Made by a program: the position numbers and the translations under genes
Shown here: piece after piece, positions 22,676 to 35,063 of the stretch
Layout of the letters: each line of letters opens with the position of its first letter
Numbering within the stretch: position 1 is the first letter of the stretch
The notes under the pieces: generated by a model
Seen by the model: the letters and a program-made list of their open reading frames with translations, nothing else
What the model was told of the DNA's origin: nothing
The model's database searches: none
Assembly: GCA_033060915.1 (NCBI GenBank)
Contig: CM065389.1
Location: 20,178,001-20,242,000, forward strand
Source: Euryodendron excelsum
Taxonomy: Eukaryota; Streptophyta; Magnoliopsida; Ericales; Pentaphylacaceae
Reading direction: 5' to 3'
DNA: 64,000 nucleotides

Positions 22676-23938
22676 CTAATCGTAGCCCTTGGCCCAAACA
22701 GGTACCGAGTATATCAGGGTTCCCAAGCCGAACGACATAACAATGGTGATCAAGGCATACACATAGGCTCTCGAAGGGTGCTTGCTCTGTCTCATCGCAT
22801 GAAACTCAGCAATGAAAGTTGAGACAGTGCTTAGACAACCCAATAGGCCAAACTGTATTCCGGTTGCTATAGTATAACAGGTCTTGGTCTTGACCTGAAT
22901 TATATGAATCACAAATGATATGCATAACATAAGCATAAGAATAGGATGATAATGATATGACTGACCAAATGCATGTTATTCAGACTTTATATGAACTTTA
23001 CCGCTTTCTTTAATATTGCAAGTGCTGCCATCACACAAGCTGCAGAAACATTGGCGATTAGAGTCCCAAAAGGAACCCATTTCAAGAAGCCTGCTTTTCC
23101 TAAGCCGCATCCATTGAGTCGGGCTAAGAACCACCTGATCCAAACGCCAAGAGGTCCAACAATGCAAGCCAACCACAGCTCGGCTCCACTGCTGCCACTG
23201 TGAAACTCTCTCTTCTCCAAAGCCCCACTGATGCCCCATAACAAACCTAGCATCAATAGCAGCACCACCATAACTGCAGATTGACGCCTGCAGTTGTCCA
23301 CCTTCCAATTGCTTTTAGAGTTAGACAGGTTGCTTGATGGAAGTACGTTTAAAGTTTTGAGAAGCCATTTGAAGCCCTGAGCTGTCTCAACCCCGAAGAT
23401 GATGGAAAAGGCAGCAAGAAACAAGCCTGCAAACCAAAGTCAGAAATTGCTAATCGTACACACTGGAATGAGCCATATAGGGGCTTGTCTGCAAAGGAGA
23501 CCAGCATTGTAGAGGAAAAAATTCAAATTTCTTTCTTCTCATGGGCCGTAAAATGTCAATCGTACTAGTGTATTCATGTGAAATCTCACATTACCTGTGA
23601 GAAACCCAAGCACAACAAAGACCCATTGGCCTTGAACACTGAGGTCAAGCATTTTCTGATTCCAACCACTGAAAGTGGTAAGGCTTCCCAAGTAACCAGT
23701 TGTCAGTCCAATGGCTAAATGATCTGAAACTCTGGATATGTCTCCTTTGAATACAACGCCCCACCACCCCATTAAGAATGAGCCAACCTTTGAGAATGTA
23801 AGTAAAATTTGCGTGAGAACAAAAACCAAACTGTATCTTTGAGAAGTGATAACAAAAACCAAGTTGAAGTACCTGATGAGACTACAATATAAATATTGAC
23901 GTGTTTTCTTTTTGTGTGTGTGTGGGCACACACATGCA

Positions 23939-23997
<59 letters not shown>

Positions 23998-26900
23998 TAT
24001 ACCATATTAGAAGGAAGATCAAGATACATATAGCTTTGATCACTTGTGGCACCAACTACTCCAGGGCCAAACAGTTTTTGCAGTAAATACCTTGTTAAAA
24101 CCTACAAAACAACACAAAAAGGTCAGAATCTTGCATATTCCTAGAATGCTGCCTTAGCCAACATCCCAAAGTTCAGAGAGAGAGAGCATTTGCAATATTT
24201 AACTCCGATCCCCAGCCACTACAATATTGCAACAACAAATTCATAAGAGAACAGTGCCAAAAGCTATTCTTTCTTGATCATAATAATTTTCCAGTGCCAA
24301 CTAAGAATAATGTCATCCAAATTCAATGAACAAGATGCCAAGATAGATGTGTAGGAATATCAACAAAGCTAATAATAAAAATCATATAACTGAAAGGACG
24401 TAGAAACAAAGGATGAAAGAATATGAAAGGACCACTTCAAACAATTTATGCCAAAAAGGGGCTGGATATAATTTTCATCAATTGTTGGAAAGGTAAGCAG
24501 AAGGAAAACAAAAGCAGGGGGAACGTTCCCCTCCAAGTCACCCATTTCCTTCCGCCCACAAAGTGAGCACAAAAGAAGGGGGCAAAGAAGTTTATATTTT
24601 AGAACCTTCAAGCAACATCCTTGTATTAATATGCAAGAGGCTAACGATAAAAGAGGAAATAAGACCAATTTCCTCGATTCTTCATTACCTGAGTGGCCAA
24701 ACAAATATAAGAACATCTTCCATCCTACCTTCCCTTCAGCTCAATTTTCTGTACCCTTACCAAATGCTGCATTAGCCATGTTAAACATAACCAAATACAG
24801 AGCCATGAGCCCTATGCAGACTGAATCCTAAATGAGCAAAGGGAAAGCTAAATAGGCTGTAAATTGATGGTGGAAAGACACAGGGAGAAGTCCAGCAGTC
24901 TCAAAATCCTTCGATTATAAACTGTCCAAACAAAAACAGATGATAGAAAAAGCTAGAAGAAAAAAAAATACTTAACCAATGCAATCAGTACATTAGGCAG
25001 AAGTAACACTGAGGCAGAAACAACAACGCAGTACTAAAACTTCAGGATTTCTCCACTTTCGCAATGTCTAAGGTAATCCCGAATAACAGGCAATTGTCTT
25101 TTCGCTCAAGAATTATGATATTCGTGTAGATGGTTTTGCATCAGGTAGTCCTTTCTTACTAGCTGATAAAACTTAAAAATTTTGAAATCAACCCAGAAAT
25201 AAAATAAAAGGGAAAAAGGACTTTTGACAAGTAACTTCAGCAATGGGATGAACACAAAAAACAGGATCCCATCCAATTCTCTTATTATAGCCGAGAATTA
25301 AAAGCATAGAGTAATGATAACAGTATTGAGCAATCCAAATCTTTTAAGGATACTAATTACCCCTGCTTCCCGGGAGATGAGCAGAACCAGTGGGAAATTC
25401 TCAACAGCAAAAAGATATAGATTGACAAACATCTTGAACAGATCACAGAAATGTGCAAAAATGAAACTGAATGAGAGAAAAACCTTTCATGCTAAGAGTG
25501 CATAAGGCCTAAGAAGGGAGGAAGACCATGGGTTATGACTCTGCAGATATGTCAAATATTGCAGGAGTTATTCACCATGATCCAAACTATGACATATTTG
25601 CAAATCATTAAGGTCATACGGATGCATAAGTAAAGTGATTAATTTGGTAATAATTGGAGAACTCTAAACAATGCAGTTCTCTCCCATGCTCTTTGGAATG
25701 CCAGGATAACAAAGTTGAGATATTAACTTCAGCAGTAGTAACAGATTCTGAATTATGATATGCTTATTTCTCGGCAACAACACTAGCACTTGAACTCAAG
25801 AATCATCTAGAGACTAGGTACCTGATGTTAACAGAACACAAACAAGGAAACAACCTCAAGCATTATGCATTCGCAATATTAACGATCTGCTGAACATTAT
25901 TCTAATGGCATTGACTTTTGAAGCACTATAAGAATCTATTAATTTTAAGCCACAATTCAGGCTGATAATGGCTACCAAGTTGTATACAGATAAGGGCTAG
26001 ATATATTCTCAAAGCAGATGCAACTTCTAGGGTCCAAAAGCTTCATATCTTCACATGAATGACCAGTCTTCTGTCTCTCCAAGGCAGCATGCTTTGAAAG
26101 ATAAATCTAAAATTGTATAAATCGTTTACATACTGAATCATGTTGTTTACACTCAAACGAGATTTTCTTAGTACTCACTGAATAGTTCTGATCAACATTG
26201 TGTTTCACATGCATCACAAGTTCTAGATCTTCAAAAGGACAGTTCTCTCATTTCAACTTCCTAAATCAAGGAATCATGAAATACAAGCAGAAGTGATCCC
26301 TCCATATCTTCTGCCCAGTGACCTAAAAACTACATATCTAATTTAGAAATGAACTCACATCTTCTATGAGATTATCTAGGATGATATTTTAATTTGCATC
26401 GCGTTGATTGTCTGGGAGGGAAAGAAAAAATGAGATTCCCTTATGAAAACATCAATACTATGCTAAAATGCTGGTACTTCAAATGTATTAGGGTCGGATG
26501 CACGAATAAGGTTTACACCTAAGTTGCTGCAATGGAAGTAACAAATACATCACTGGAAGAAAATAAAGAGTAGATTAGACATATATACAAGGTAATCACT
26601 TTAGTATTTAATTGGGAGATAATAATGCAAAATTACAGTAAGATCAAATATTAACCATTGCTATTTAGAGGGGAAAAAAGAAAAAAAAAAAACCTGAAAT
26701 ATGGGGGAAACAAAAGTAAAGAAGTTTAGTATGTTACCCCAAGAATTCCAAAAACCGCAAGATGGACGAGGCATGAAATGTACTCCAATAACCATGCCTG
26801 CAAACAAAAATAACATGATGCATAATCACCAGCATGGATCACCACCACATATTTAGTCATGGAAGGAATAATTTTATAAGTTATATCATCGACAAACACA

Positions 26901-27418
26901 AAACTCAAAGTTTGAGAACCAAAGACCATTTTCTGAAGGGTTAGTTCCCCACCAATTTCTACCAAAAATAGTAGTAAAATTATTAAAACACGATGAGAAC
27001 TCACTTGCTTTTTCTCATTAGAATGAATGATTGCATCTCTGGAAAGACCAGATATAACTTCCATTGTTGACGGTGATACAAGGGAGCCAGCTGTTGACAC
27101 CATGGGATCACGAGACCAAAACCCATATGACTGCAACAGAACATTCTCAGGAATGGGCATAACACTACCATCTTCCATCACAATATCCGCAGACAAACGG
27201 GGCCTGCCACTTTCACTGTACCCAATATTGCTGTGAAGTGCCCGATCTCCAATATCTCCAGCCTCCGAAACAGTCTCACTTTCAAGGTCATCATCTTTAA
27301 GAGAGGGAACAGCACTTGAGAAACTAAAAGAACGCCTTCTCAAAGCAGAACCAATGCTGCTTGTCTGACTATGAGATCCACTTTGTCTGGGTTCAGAATC
27401 GTTATTCTCATGTTCCAT
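22676..27418 (-). CDS. FEX: fluoride export channel (FEX / CrcB family), six exons, 469 aa
   Basis: Minus-strand exons: 27418-27005, 26797-26738, 24101-24003, 23787-23595, 23426-23002, 22894-22676. All introns are GT-AG and the frame is open for 469 codons, near the usual plant length. The product is a plasma-membrane channel that expels toxic fluoride. Residues 1-138 form a hydrophilic, Ser-rich tail. Domain 1 (about 139-256) has GILGVLTRY, NMVGSFLMGWW and GYLGSLTTFSGW (T228-S231). Domain 2 (about 330-469) has GPLGVWIRW, FGTLIANVSA (N381) and GLLGCLSTVSTF. The paired GxxxR, N and TTFS-type motifs are the two CrcB repeats that eukaryotes fuse into one chain; bacteria make dimers of single repeats. 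A linker (about 270-305) joins them. Intron 2 (24102-26737) is the longest. The gene looks intact and converges on flavonol synthase. Confidence 0.93.
23925..23998. repeat. compound microsatellite (GT)n-(GA)n
   Basis: tgtgtgtg repeats (about 23941-23971) pass into gagagaga (about 23972-23997). On the minus strand the tract begins only a few bases after the splice donor of exon 3 of the fluoride channel (gtatat at 24002-23997), as a CT then CA repeat. Confidence 0.95.
24102..26737 (-). other. intron 2 of fluoride channel gene, 2636 bp
   Basis: The boundaries ggg|gtaaca and tttgtag|gtt are inferred from continuity of the ILG/VLTRY motif. No transposon boundary, tRNA or coding stretch is recognised; open frames at 24369-24831 have no family resemblance and are probably accidental. 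Confidence 0.8.
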
Positions 27419-30064
27419 GATCCTCGTACCTGGGCTACTGAAACTTCATTCCTCTGGCAATGACTTCACAAGCAACAGCAATGAAGCTATGTTGTTAATT
27501 CAATTAACAAGATAAGGTGACAATGATAGTGATGTTATTACTTGCAATTTACCGTAAGCTATTGTCAACTACTCTACTTGTGAAAACTAATAGAACATAA
27601 GTGCAGCAACAAGTAATGCCACCGACCCAGGGTATGATGTCAAGAAGTCAACCTTGAATTAAGTATAAAAATATAGAAATGTGTGTGTATAACATTAGAG
27701 ATATTGGTTATATAGATAAGTCTGCCACTAAATGACGTATAGGAGAAATAAAGAAACAGTAATCATTCTAAATAAAAGATAATTGATAACTGAGACATCT
27801 GCCTATATGGTTCAATTTCTTTTGCTGAATACTCATACCTGACATTCCAAGGGAACCTGAGACCGTTTTGCAAAAGTTCACATATAACTATATAGTATTA
27901 TACTATAGACATCACGCATGTAGCTGCAGATTTAAAAGAAAATAAAAATTGAAAGAAAATAACCAAAAACCTTGATGTAGTAGACACAGTTGTTTTGCTG
28001 TAACTAAGTTCTTATTTCTCAATGTCATAAGGTTTACTGCTTAGAAAAGTTGCATGCTACAGCCAAAAAATGAAGGAATATTCTACAATAAAAAACTAAA
28101 GACGAAGCTGCATGTTATTTCTAAATATTGATGCATGTTACAATACATATTAATACTATGCAATTGGTAATTTCCTCAGCTTTGCCAACAGTCGCATCTT
28201 CCTTCACAATTTTATTTAGGAAGAAACTTAACAGAGAACAGAAAGGGGAATAGTATAAATCTAATAGAAAAGGTTGTGCATGAAAAGCAATTTATTATCC
28301 CAGATGCACAACTAAAAGAAAAGAAAAAAAAATGGAGAGACAAACCACTCCCCCCACAACAATTGTCCCAGATGCACAAGTCAACCAGATATTAACCTAA
28401 TCAATAACAAAAAAATACACTTTTTTCACATGAATTTGTTCATATAACCTACACAGGAACATGTACAACTAAATTTCTTGTAAGTATACTCCAAGCAAGG
28501 ATCAAAATTTCATTTCGGTGTGATATTTCGATTGGCACTGAAACAGAAGCATTTCAAAAACCTCTCACAAATGTTTCAAGATGTTTTAGAAACATTTCAA
28601 AAAATGACTGATATTAATATAGTAAAATATAATTTTTTGTATCTTCTCAATAAATATTGTACAACATTTATAAAAAGTTTTAAATTCTTGTTTGACGTAA
28701 CTTATTTTTTCGGTATATAGCATTGTATTTTGATGCATGTCTCTATGTTGTGGTGCTTTTTTTTATGGAAACAATAGAGTTTTGTTATTCATTATTCCGC
28801 TAGTGTTTCATTTTAGAAACGGAAACATGAAAACCATTTCAATGGAACCAAATGAAAATTTTGTTCCTTACACCCCAAGTAATGAGAAGATATAGTGACC
28901 TTCTAGTTGTTGTAATGATAATATAAAACACCAACTACAATAAGGAAGATGATAAAGACAAGTAAGATGCAGGAGAGCAGGTTTAGTACCAAGACAGGAT
29001 CAAGCAAAATGTTCATATAATATATGACAGATCATAGCACCAGAGAGTGCAGAGGCCCAACTATCATGCCATCTATTTTTTTATTCTCTTGGAACTCACC
29101 CTATTCTAAACTGTAATGTAAGTTTTGATGCATCTTTATGACATAGAGAAATAAAAATAAAAATATTAGCATATCTTACTTATCGAAACTAAATTATTAG
29201 CCAAGTCCACATCAAAAATGTTCCCCATATATTTGTAAGCTTTGCCAAATCAATAAAAAAAAAGGAAAAACAAAAAAGACTTAACGCTTTATTTGGTACT
29301 AAGATTTTTTCAAAAGAAGAAACAACCGAAAGAAATAGGTCAAATTCTTTACTTTTGTTTAGTTGGGCTAAGAAAATGAAAAGAAAATAAATAGACATTT
29401 CTCAAAAATTCGTTATTTATTTATTTATTAAAAAAAAGTAAATACAACTAATTTCATTTCCTTTCCTTTTGTCTTCTCCCTCAGCAAATTCTAAATCCCA
29501 ACATTAGTAAATCTATGGTGCACCAAAATGATCTAGTAGTCTGATTAGGTTGGATAAGACCAACAACTAATCCCAAAGGACATAAACTTACATGTTCAAC
29601 AGTTGAAAATTCAAGAGAAATAAAAAAATAAAAAGAGTTGAAGATGCGTCTTACACTAACAGGGCAACATAGGAAAGCAAAAGCAAAACCAAACACCACT
29701 AACCAGTCAAATGCCATTGGTTGTTGAACAAAATTTCTACATTCACCATGAAACAAACTTATGCACTTTAGAGAGAGAGAGAGAGAGAGAGAGGAGACAT
29801 ATTAATTCTATGAACTAATAAAGGGATGTAATTAAATAAGATGAAAAGCAGAAAAAAGAGAAAAAGAAAAGAAATTTTCACATTACCCCAAAAAGCTCCT
29901 GTCTGCACTTACCAAACTCATATAAAAAAAAAAAAAAATAGAGTAACAGTAATAAGCAAATAATCAGTTAACAAACTAATGAATAAAAACCCAAAATCAT
30001 AGCACAAAAACCATCGGACACGCATGATCTATATATATAGAGAGAGAGAGAAAGAGAGATTACC
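27419..30064 (-). other. upstream region / probable 5' UTR intron of fluoride channel gene
   Basis: No coding exon is recognised. A candidate acceptor, gtagcccag|gtacgagg, lies about ten bases upstream of the start codon on the minus strand, which would allow splicing from an exon near 30.1 kb. The region contains a 376-bp hAT-type MITE (28496-28871), a (GA)n tract (29771-29793) and AT-rich filler. Confidence 0.35.
28496..28871. mobile_element. hAT-type MITE, 376 bp
   Basis: The inner part of the termini is an inverted repeat: aaggatcaaaatttcattt at the left against aaggaacaaaattttcattt read from the right. The flanks actccaag (28488-28495) and accccaag (28872-28879) are an 8-bp target duplication with one mismatch, the size made by hAT transposases. 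It has no coding capacity. Confidence 0.7.
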
Positions 30065-30205
30065 ATGAATATATATGATGAATCCTCGAAACACCGGCGA
30101 AACTTGAAAAGGTCAGAAGCCAAAATCAACCACTCCAAGAGAGCTTTGCGATCCTTCGACGAAATGGGTTCTCTGTCAGCACGCAATGCATACATATTTA
30201 TGGAG
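30065..30205 (-). promoter_or_regulatory. candidate first (5' UTR) exon and TATA region of fluoride channel gene
   Basis: On the minus strand a TATA-like tttatatatatatatat (about 30233-30250) is followed by a GC-richer stretch ending attcatg|gtaatctctc, a good splice donor at 30064. The stretch is open (ALRADREPISSKDRKALLEW) but I recognise no protein family in it. It could instead be the first exon of an unrelated or decayed gene. The link to the channel gene rests on strand, spacing and splice signals. Confidence 0.35.
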
Positions 30206-30784
30206 TTTGTTCGTGAGTATATATTATGTACATATATATATATATATAAACACATATAGATGTACGTGTGTCCCTATGTTTGCGATAACAGATTCAGAGA
30301 AGGAAAACAAAATGGGAGAAGAGAAATACAGGTGGATGAGAGATCAAAAACACGGAAGAAGGTTTACTTTCACTTTAGATCTTGATAGGAGCGAGAGGTC
30401 CAAAAGAATGTCGGTTGAGATCCCCAAAGAAATTATTGAGTGGAAATATTTAGAACTGGCGGTGCATAATATATTTGTGTGAGATCCATATCGCTCGTCC
30501 CTGTCACACTCTGCAATGAACGGGGATAAACGGGAATCAAAATAGTTGGTGGCCCCCAAAAATTTGACCAACTTTCTGTCTCTTTCTGGGGACTGATTTT
30601 GGTGGTTTTCATTTCCCCAGCATCTAAATGGAAGGGGAAAAAATGTTTTCAAATCTAAAATTAATTTTCATATTTTTTTTTCTTTTGCTTTTTGAATTTA
30701 TCAAGGAAAAAAATAAAAAAGTAAAAATTTTTTTTGTTTGATTAGGAAAAAAGTTTAGTGGACAGGCAATATCAATATTTTTAA
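30206..30784. other. probable promoter region upstream of fluoride channel gene
   Basis: It contains (TA)n near 30230-30250 and a less AT-rich block (30480-30640) unlike the filler to its right. Open frames of up to about 100 codons on both strands show no recognisable domain and overlap each other, so I do not call a gene. Confidence 0.3.
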
Positions 30785-31649
30785 GAGCAAATTACATCTC
30801 ACTCTCTTGAGTTTTTAGACTAATACAATTCACTCTCTGAGATTCTAGAAATTATATCTCCTCCTTCGAAGTTTGAGTTGCGTTGTATTTTTCTTCAAAT
30901 GTTAAATCTTTTAACAGAATATATGTGATGTCAGCCAAAAAAAAAAAAAAACAAGTTCATTATCTAAATTTCCCTTAATGTGCATAAAATGTCATATATA
31001 GATTTTTTTTTGCTTATGAAATTAAGCAGTGTGTTGATTTTGAGTCTTCTCCAAATAAAAAAAATTCATTCCCAATGCAAGATTTTAATATTAAATTAAA
31101 TATCACATCAATACAAAACACCACTTTAATCAATAAATAAATTATAAGTCTCATATTTTTTTAAAAACTTTATATTTTATAATTTTTTAAAAAAAAAAGT
31201 TCTAGTCAATATAAGAAAAAATGCCTTATAAAAAGTAATATCAAAATCAACAACGTTACTTAACTTATATTAAAAAGACAACGGTTTAACTTAAAAAAAT
31301 TAATTGTACCAAAATTTTTAGATCTTATATACTAAAAAAATAATAATAATAACACGCATGTGGGGAAATTTAGAAGCAAAAAAATAAAGATTTAAAAAAT
31401 CAACACATACTAATTAATTTTAGAAGCAAACAAAAATCATATTTATGTCATTTCACGTACAATAGAAGTAATTTAGGTATTGCACCTTTTTTTTTTACTT
31501 ACATCACATATATTCTGTTAAAAATTTAATATCTGAAAAAAAAAATACAACTCACCTCAAACTCTAAAGAAGGGGAATGTAATTTTTAAAATATCAAGGA
31601 GTGAGTTGTATTAATCTAAAATCTGAAGAAATGTAGATATAATTTGTCC
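30785..31649. mobile_element. MULE-type MITE with long inverted repeats, 865 bp
   Basis: The left arm (30785 to about 30938) and right arm (about 31498-31649) are inverted copies of roughly 150 bases at about 75-80% identity by eye. Shared blocks include gaatatatgtgatgt near the inner ends and caaattacatct/caaattatatct near the outer ends. The flanks tatttttaa (30776-30784) and tagttttaa (31650-31658) are a 9-bp duplication with one mismatch, the size typical of Mutator-like transposases. The AT-rich centre has no open frame. It is non-autonomous. Confidence 0.8.
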
Positions 31650-31658
31650 TAGTTTTAA

Positions 31659-32665
31659 GTGCTACTTCAGCTATCATCTTTTATCTTTTTGTAATGGTAG
31701 ATCCCACACTATAATATTTAAATATTAGTATGGATACTACTTTACCGTTGTAGGTTAAGGAAATGAATATAAAATATAATTCATACCAACCAAGCTTCAC
31801 CTAGCTCCCTAGCTCCGAGCAGGCTAGCATGGGGTCGATTGCACTTTTATTACCTATTATTTAACTTATTTATTTAAGAGAATAAAATAATAGAATTAGT
31901 CTTACTTTTTAAATTTTTTTAAAAAATAAAAAATAACATAAACATAAATCAATAATAATTAAGCATATATAATAATGATCTAATGACATATATAACATAT
32001 ATTTATGAGATATAAAGATCAGGTCTCGATCAGTTTAGATTGGATCGGTTCTTAATTTAGTTTAGATTCTAAAAATATAAAACTAAGAATCAAACCGAAT
32101 AGAATGAATTGTCATTTTTTAGACTCAAAATCAAATCAATTTTTTGACATACTTAAACAAAACCGATTCATAAAAGCCAAATTGGTCCGATTCTTGAGTA
32201 AATCAGTTCATTTGTACACGCCTACCTAGTAGTACGGGTTTTGAGAGCATAAATAAAAGGGTTAAAAGTGAGTAACATGAAAGAAAATTTAATCCAAAAT
32301 AGGTTTAGGGGCCGATAAAGTTTGGGTTATCTTACCCCATCCTGTCCCGCCTTGACCTGATTATGTTATAAATTACTCTAAATACTCCTATTATACTATA
32401 GTAATGCAAAATACACTATCTATTTTTGTACAATTTTGATTATTTTTATTTTGAGATTTCAGTCAAATTTTTCTGTCCCAATGTAATTAGCTTATTAAAC
32501 AAATGAGTACAAGTAATTTTGGTGGTGATCTATAAAAAAACAAATGAGTACAGTAATTTTATTTCTTTTTTACTTCCTTTCCCTCAATTTCATTTAGTTT
32601 GGTAATATTAAACAAGTACATGTAATATCCGTTAGACCATTTATGGTGTGAGATGTCTCTGGTTA
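31659..32665. other. AT-rich intergenic DNA
   Basis: No gene is seen. Around 32010-32225 there is a decayed element-like stretch ending tgtacacgcctacctag, which resembles a hAT terminal repeat, but no matching left end or duplication could be fixed. Confidence 0.3.
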
Positions 32666-32961
32666 GGAAAAAATAGTCTAGTGGTTAAATAATACTGAGT
32701 ATTCGGTGGTAATACTTATCAAATAAGGACAAGTGGTGTGTGAATACATGAACAATTTAAATTTGTTGTGTAGTAAAGATATTTTTAAGGAAACACCCTA
32801 TCCATTTTTGCCATGGCGTATTCATTAAAAAAAATATCTCTACTACATCACATATTTAGATTGTTGATGTATTCACATAATATATGTCATCATCTCATAA
32901 AAATTACTATAGATCACTCGGTATTATCTAACCACTAAACTTATTTTCTTGATTTTTTCCT
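32666..32961. mobile_element. MITE-like palindromic element, 296 bp
   Basis: Nearly the whole unit is an imperfect inverted repeat. aggaaaaaat and tagtggttaaataatactga on the left mirror aggaaaaaat and tagtggttagataataccga read from the right, and the arms continue through gtgaatacatgaacaat/gtgaatacatcaacaat to the centre near 32815. A ta dinucleotide flanks both ends, but it is too short to fix the superfamily. Confidence 0.65.
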
Positions 32962-34206
32962 AGTGGGGGACTCATGGGATTGTCATAGGGAAGATTGGGT
33001 TTGGCTCGGGCCTCTTTTAAGTGGACTAAAAGGGTGTCCCACTGTGTGAGTGATCAGTTTTTGCAAGTGAGAGAAAGAAAAAAAGAAAAGAAAAGAAAAT
33101 AGTGTGTGGTTTGTTAGTAAGTATTATATAATTATCCCTCACATGTGCTTGAATGTATAATGAGTAAACTTCTTGTTATAGGTCATTTTTGTCAATAAAA
33201 AAATAGCCTCACCAAAGTAGAGACTTCACAAAAATATTTTGCTTTATAATAGTATATTGTTGATTATAATGATGATGGCAGACCCACTAACGATTTGCTA
33301 AGGGGTATACAAAAAAATAAATAAAAATAAAAAAACAAAAATAGAATAAAAAAGTTATATTCATTTATTTTGGTTGGTTTAGAAAAATGAGAATAATACA
33401 TATATCTTAAAAAATTATTTTTTGTTTGATTATATCCCTAGAAATGCATAAGTAAAGTTAATTTTATCTTCCTTTTTTTATAGTTCTCCTAATATATTCA
33501 AGTTCCAAACATAACATATAGACTATTATAAAGACAATACTTGAGATTGATTAGGACTTGTTAAGTTTTCACATACTTAAATTATCCCTTTAAACTATCA
33601 CCATTTTAAATTATTTATATGTAATACGTGAGTAGAAGAAATTATGTATTTTTTACCATGTGATAATGTGCTCACGTATAGCATGTATCACCTTTTAGTT
33701 AGAATATAAAATTAGACGAGATATCACAAATCAAGAAACATGCCAAACGATATAAACTAAAAAGAATGTTACTGAAGACAATAAAAATGAAAAGGAAAAC
33801 AATTAAGAGTGCAAACCATGATGATGGTCGCGTGTGTTATATTATACGGGTCCATATAATTACTGGATATAAAGTTTGGGTTGGGTATGGAATCCAAAAT
33901 CCATTAAAAATCCAATTAGGTTTTCCAAATGGTATGTAATTCTAAGTTTTTGGAGTTTGTTTTGTAAATAGGGAACACAGAATTCCAATTGTGAAAATAT
34001 TTGGATTTACATGGAATTGCTTTTGAATATGGAACTTAAAAGAACGAATTATGTTTGTACATTTCCATTAGCGTAGTTGCATCGTCTCTTGCCTGTACAT
34101 GTAGGCAATTTATGTCGTGAATTATAAACTCTTTTGTTTGTTTTTCTTGTTGATGTGTGCACTTAGGTCATGGGTGTACTTCTGTTTGCATGTGTAGATC
34201 TAAAAT
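32962..34206. other. AT-rich intergenic DNA
   Basis: No gene or element boundary is certain. Its right part may be a decayed Copia 5' LTR ending aaatcccaaca at about 34214, judging by the primer-site-like sequence that follows. Confidence 0.25.
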
Positions 34207-35043
34207 CCCAACATAATTTGTATCAGAGTAAGTACAAAGGAAAAGAAAGCAGAAAGAAGGAAGAGAATGAATAAATAAATAAATAAATTCTAAGAGACCA
34301 CTAGACAGAGTAGTTGGGTAGCTCTGCACAATATAAAAATAAAAGAGAGGAAGAGAAGAATTGCACGGCTTCTTCCATGTTGGGTAGTTATTTTTTATTT
34401 TGTTTTTTTTTGTTCTTTCCTTCTCATGCACGGGAACGCGTTGTTTTGAATCTTTTCTCCTTCCAATGCACGTTGACGGAGGAAAGAGGAAAAATGTTGT
34501 TTTGTTTGAAGCTTCATCGTCTTTCCGCATGCCAGGTGACGACATAGGAAATCGAGGAGGAGTGGTTTTTTTTTTATGACAAATTCTCTTTTTCCTTTTT
34601 GTCTTTATTAGGAGGAAAATATTTTGGTGTTGTGCGACGAGTTACTAGTGAAAATTTCAGATGATTTTAATTTAGATTATTTGAAATTCAAGACAAACGT
34701 GTTTCATAAAATTTTGAGACGCTGCAGATTCAAAGATGGGTGTAAAATTTTCAAATTATGTATGGTTTGACGAGATTGAATAGGTTTGCAGAGATCAACT
34801 TGATCATGAGCAATTACGTTTAATTGCGGATGATCAATCAAGAGTACATAATTGGAAGTGATCTGGTTCACTCAAGAGTAAAATACTAATTTTTGTTAAT
34901 TTTTATTTCACATTTTTTTAATTTTTTTATCAAAAATTTGACTTCCAAAACGAAGTGTAAATGTGATTTAGTGAGTCAAACGGGACAATAGGATAAATAA
35001 TCGGCAATCTCCCAATCTGCATAAACTTGGGGGAGAGTATTGT
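34207..35043 (+). mobile_element. possible internally deleted Copia remnant
   Basis: tttgtatcagag near 34218-34229 resembles a Copia primer-binding site and cttgggggagagta near 35028-35041 resembles a Copia polypurine tract. About 800 bases lie between, with no gag or pol. The two LTRs could not be aligned, so the call is tentative. Short open frames at 34168-34547 on both strands have no family resemblance. Confidence 0.3.
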
Positions 35044-35063
35044 TACTTTAGACTTGCTATTAG

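Noticed and set aside
23772..24086. Frames rich in His-Thr or Cys-Val and Arg-Glu
   Set aside because: They are translations of the GT/GA microsatellite next to a splice donor.
30344..30652. 102-codon minus-strand frame upstream of the fluoride channel
   Set aside because: No recognisable family, and an overlapping frame on the other strand is equally open; treated as promoter DNA.
34168..34547. 125-codon minus-strand frame
   Set aside because: Composition is simple, no domain is visible, and the opposite strand is open as well.
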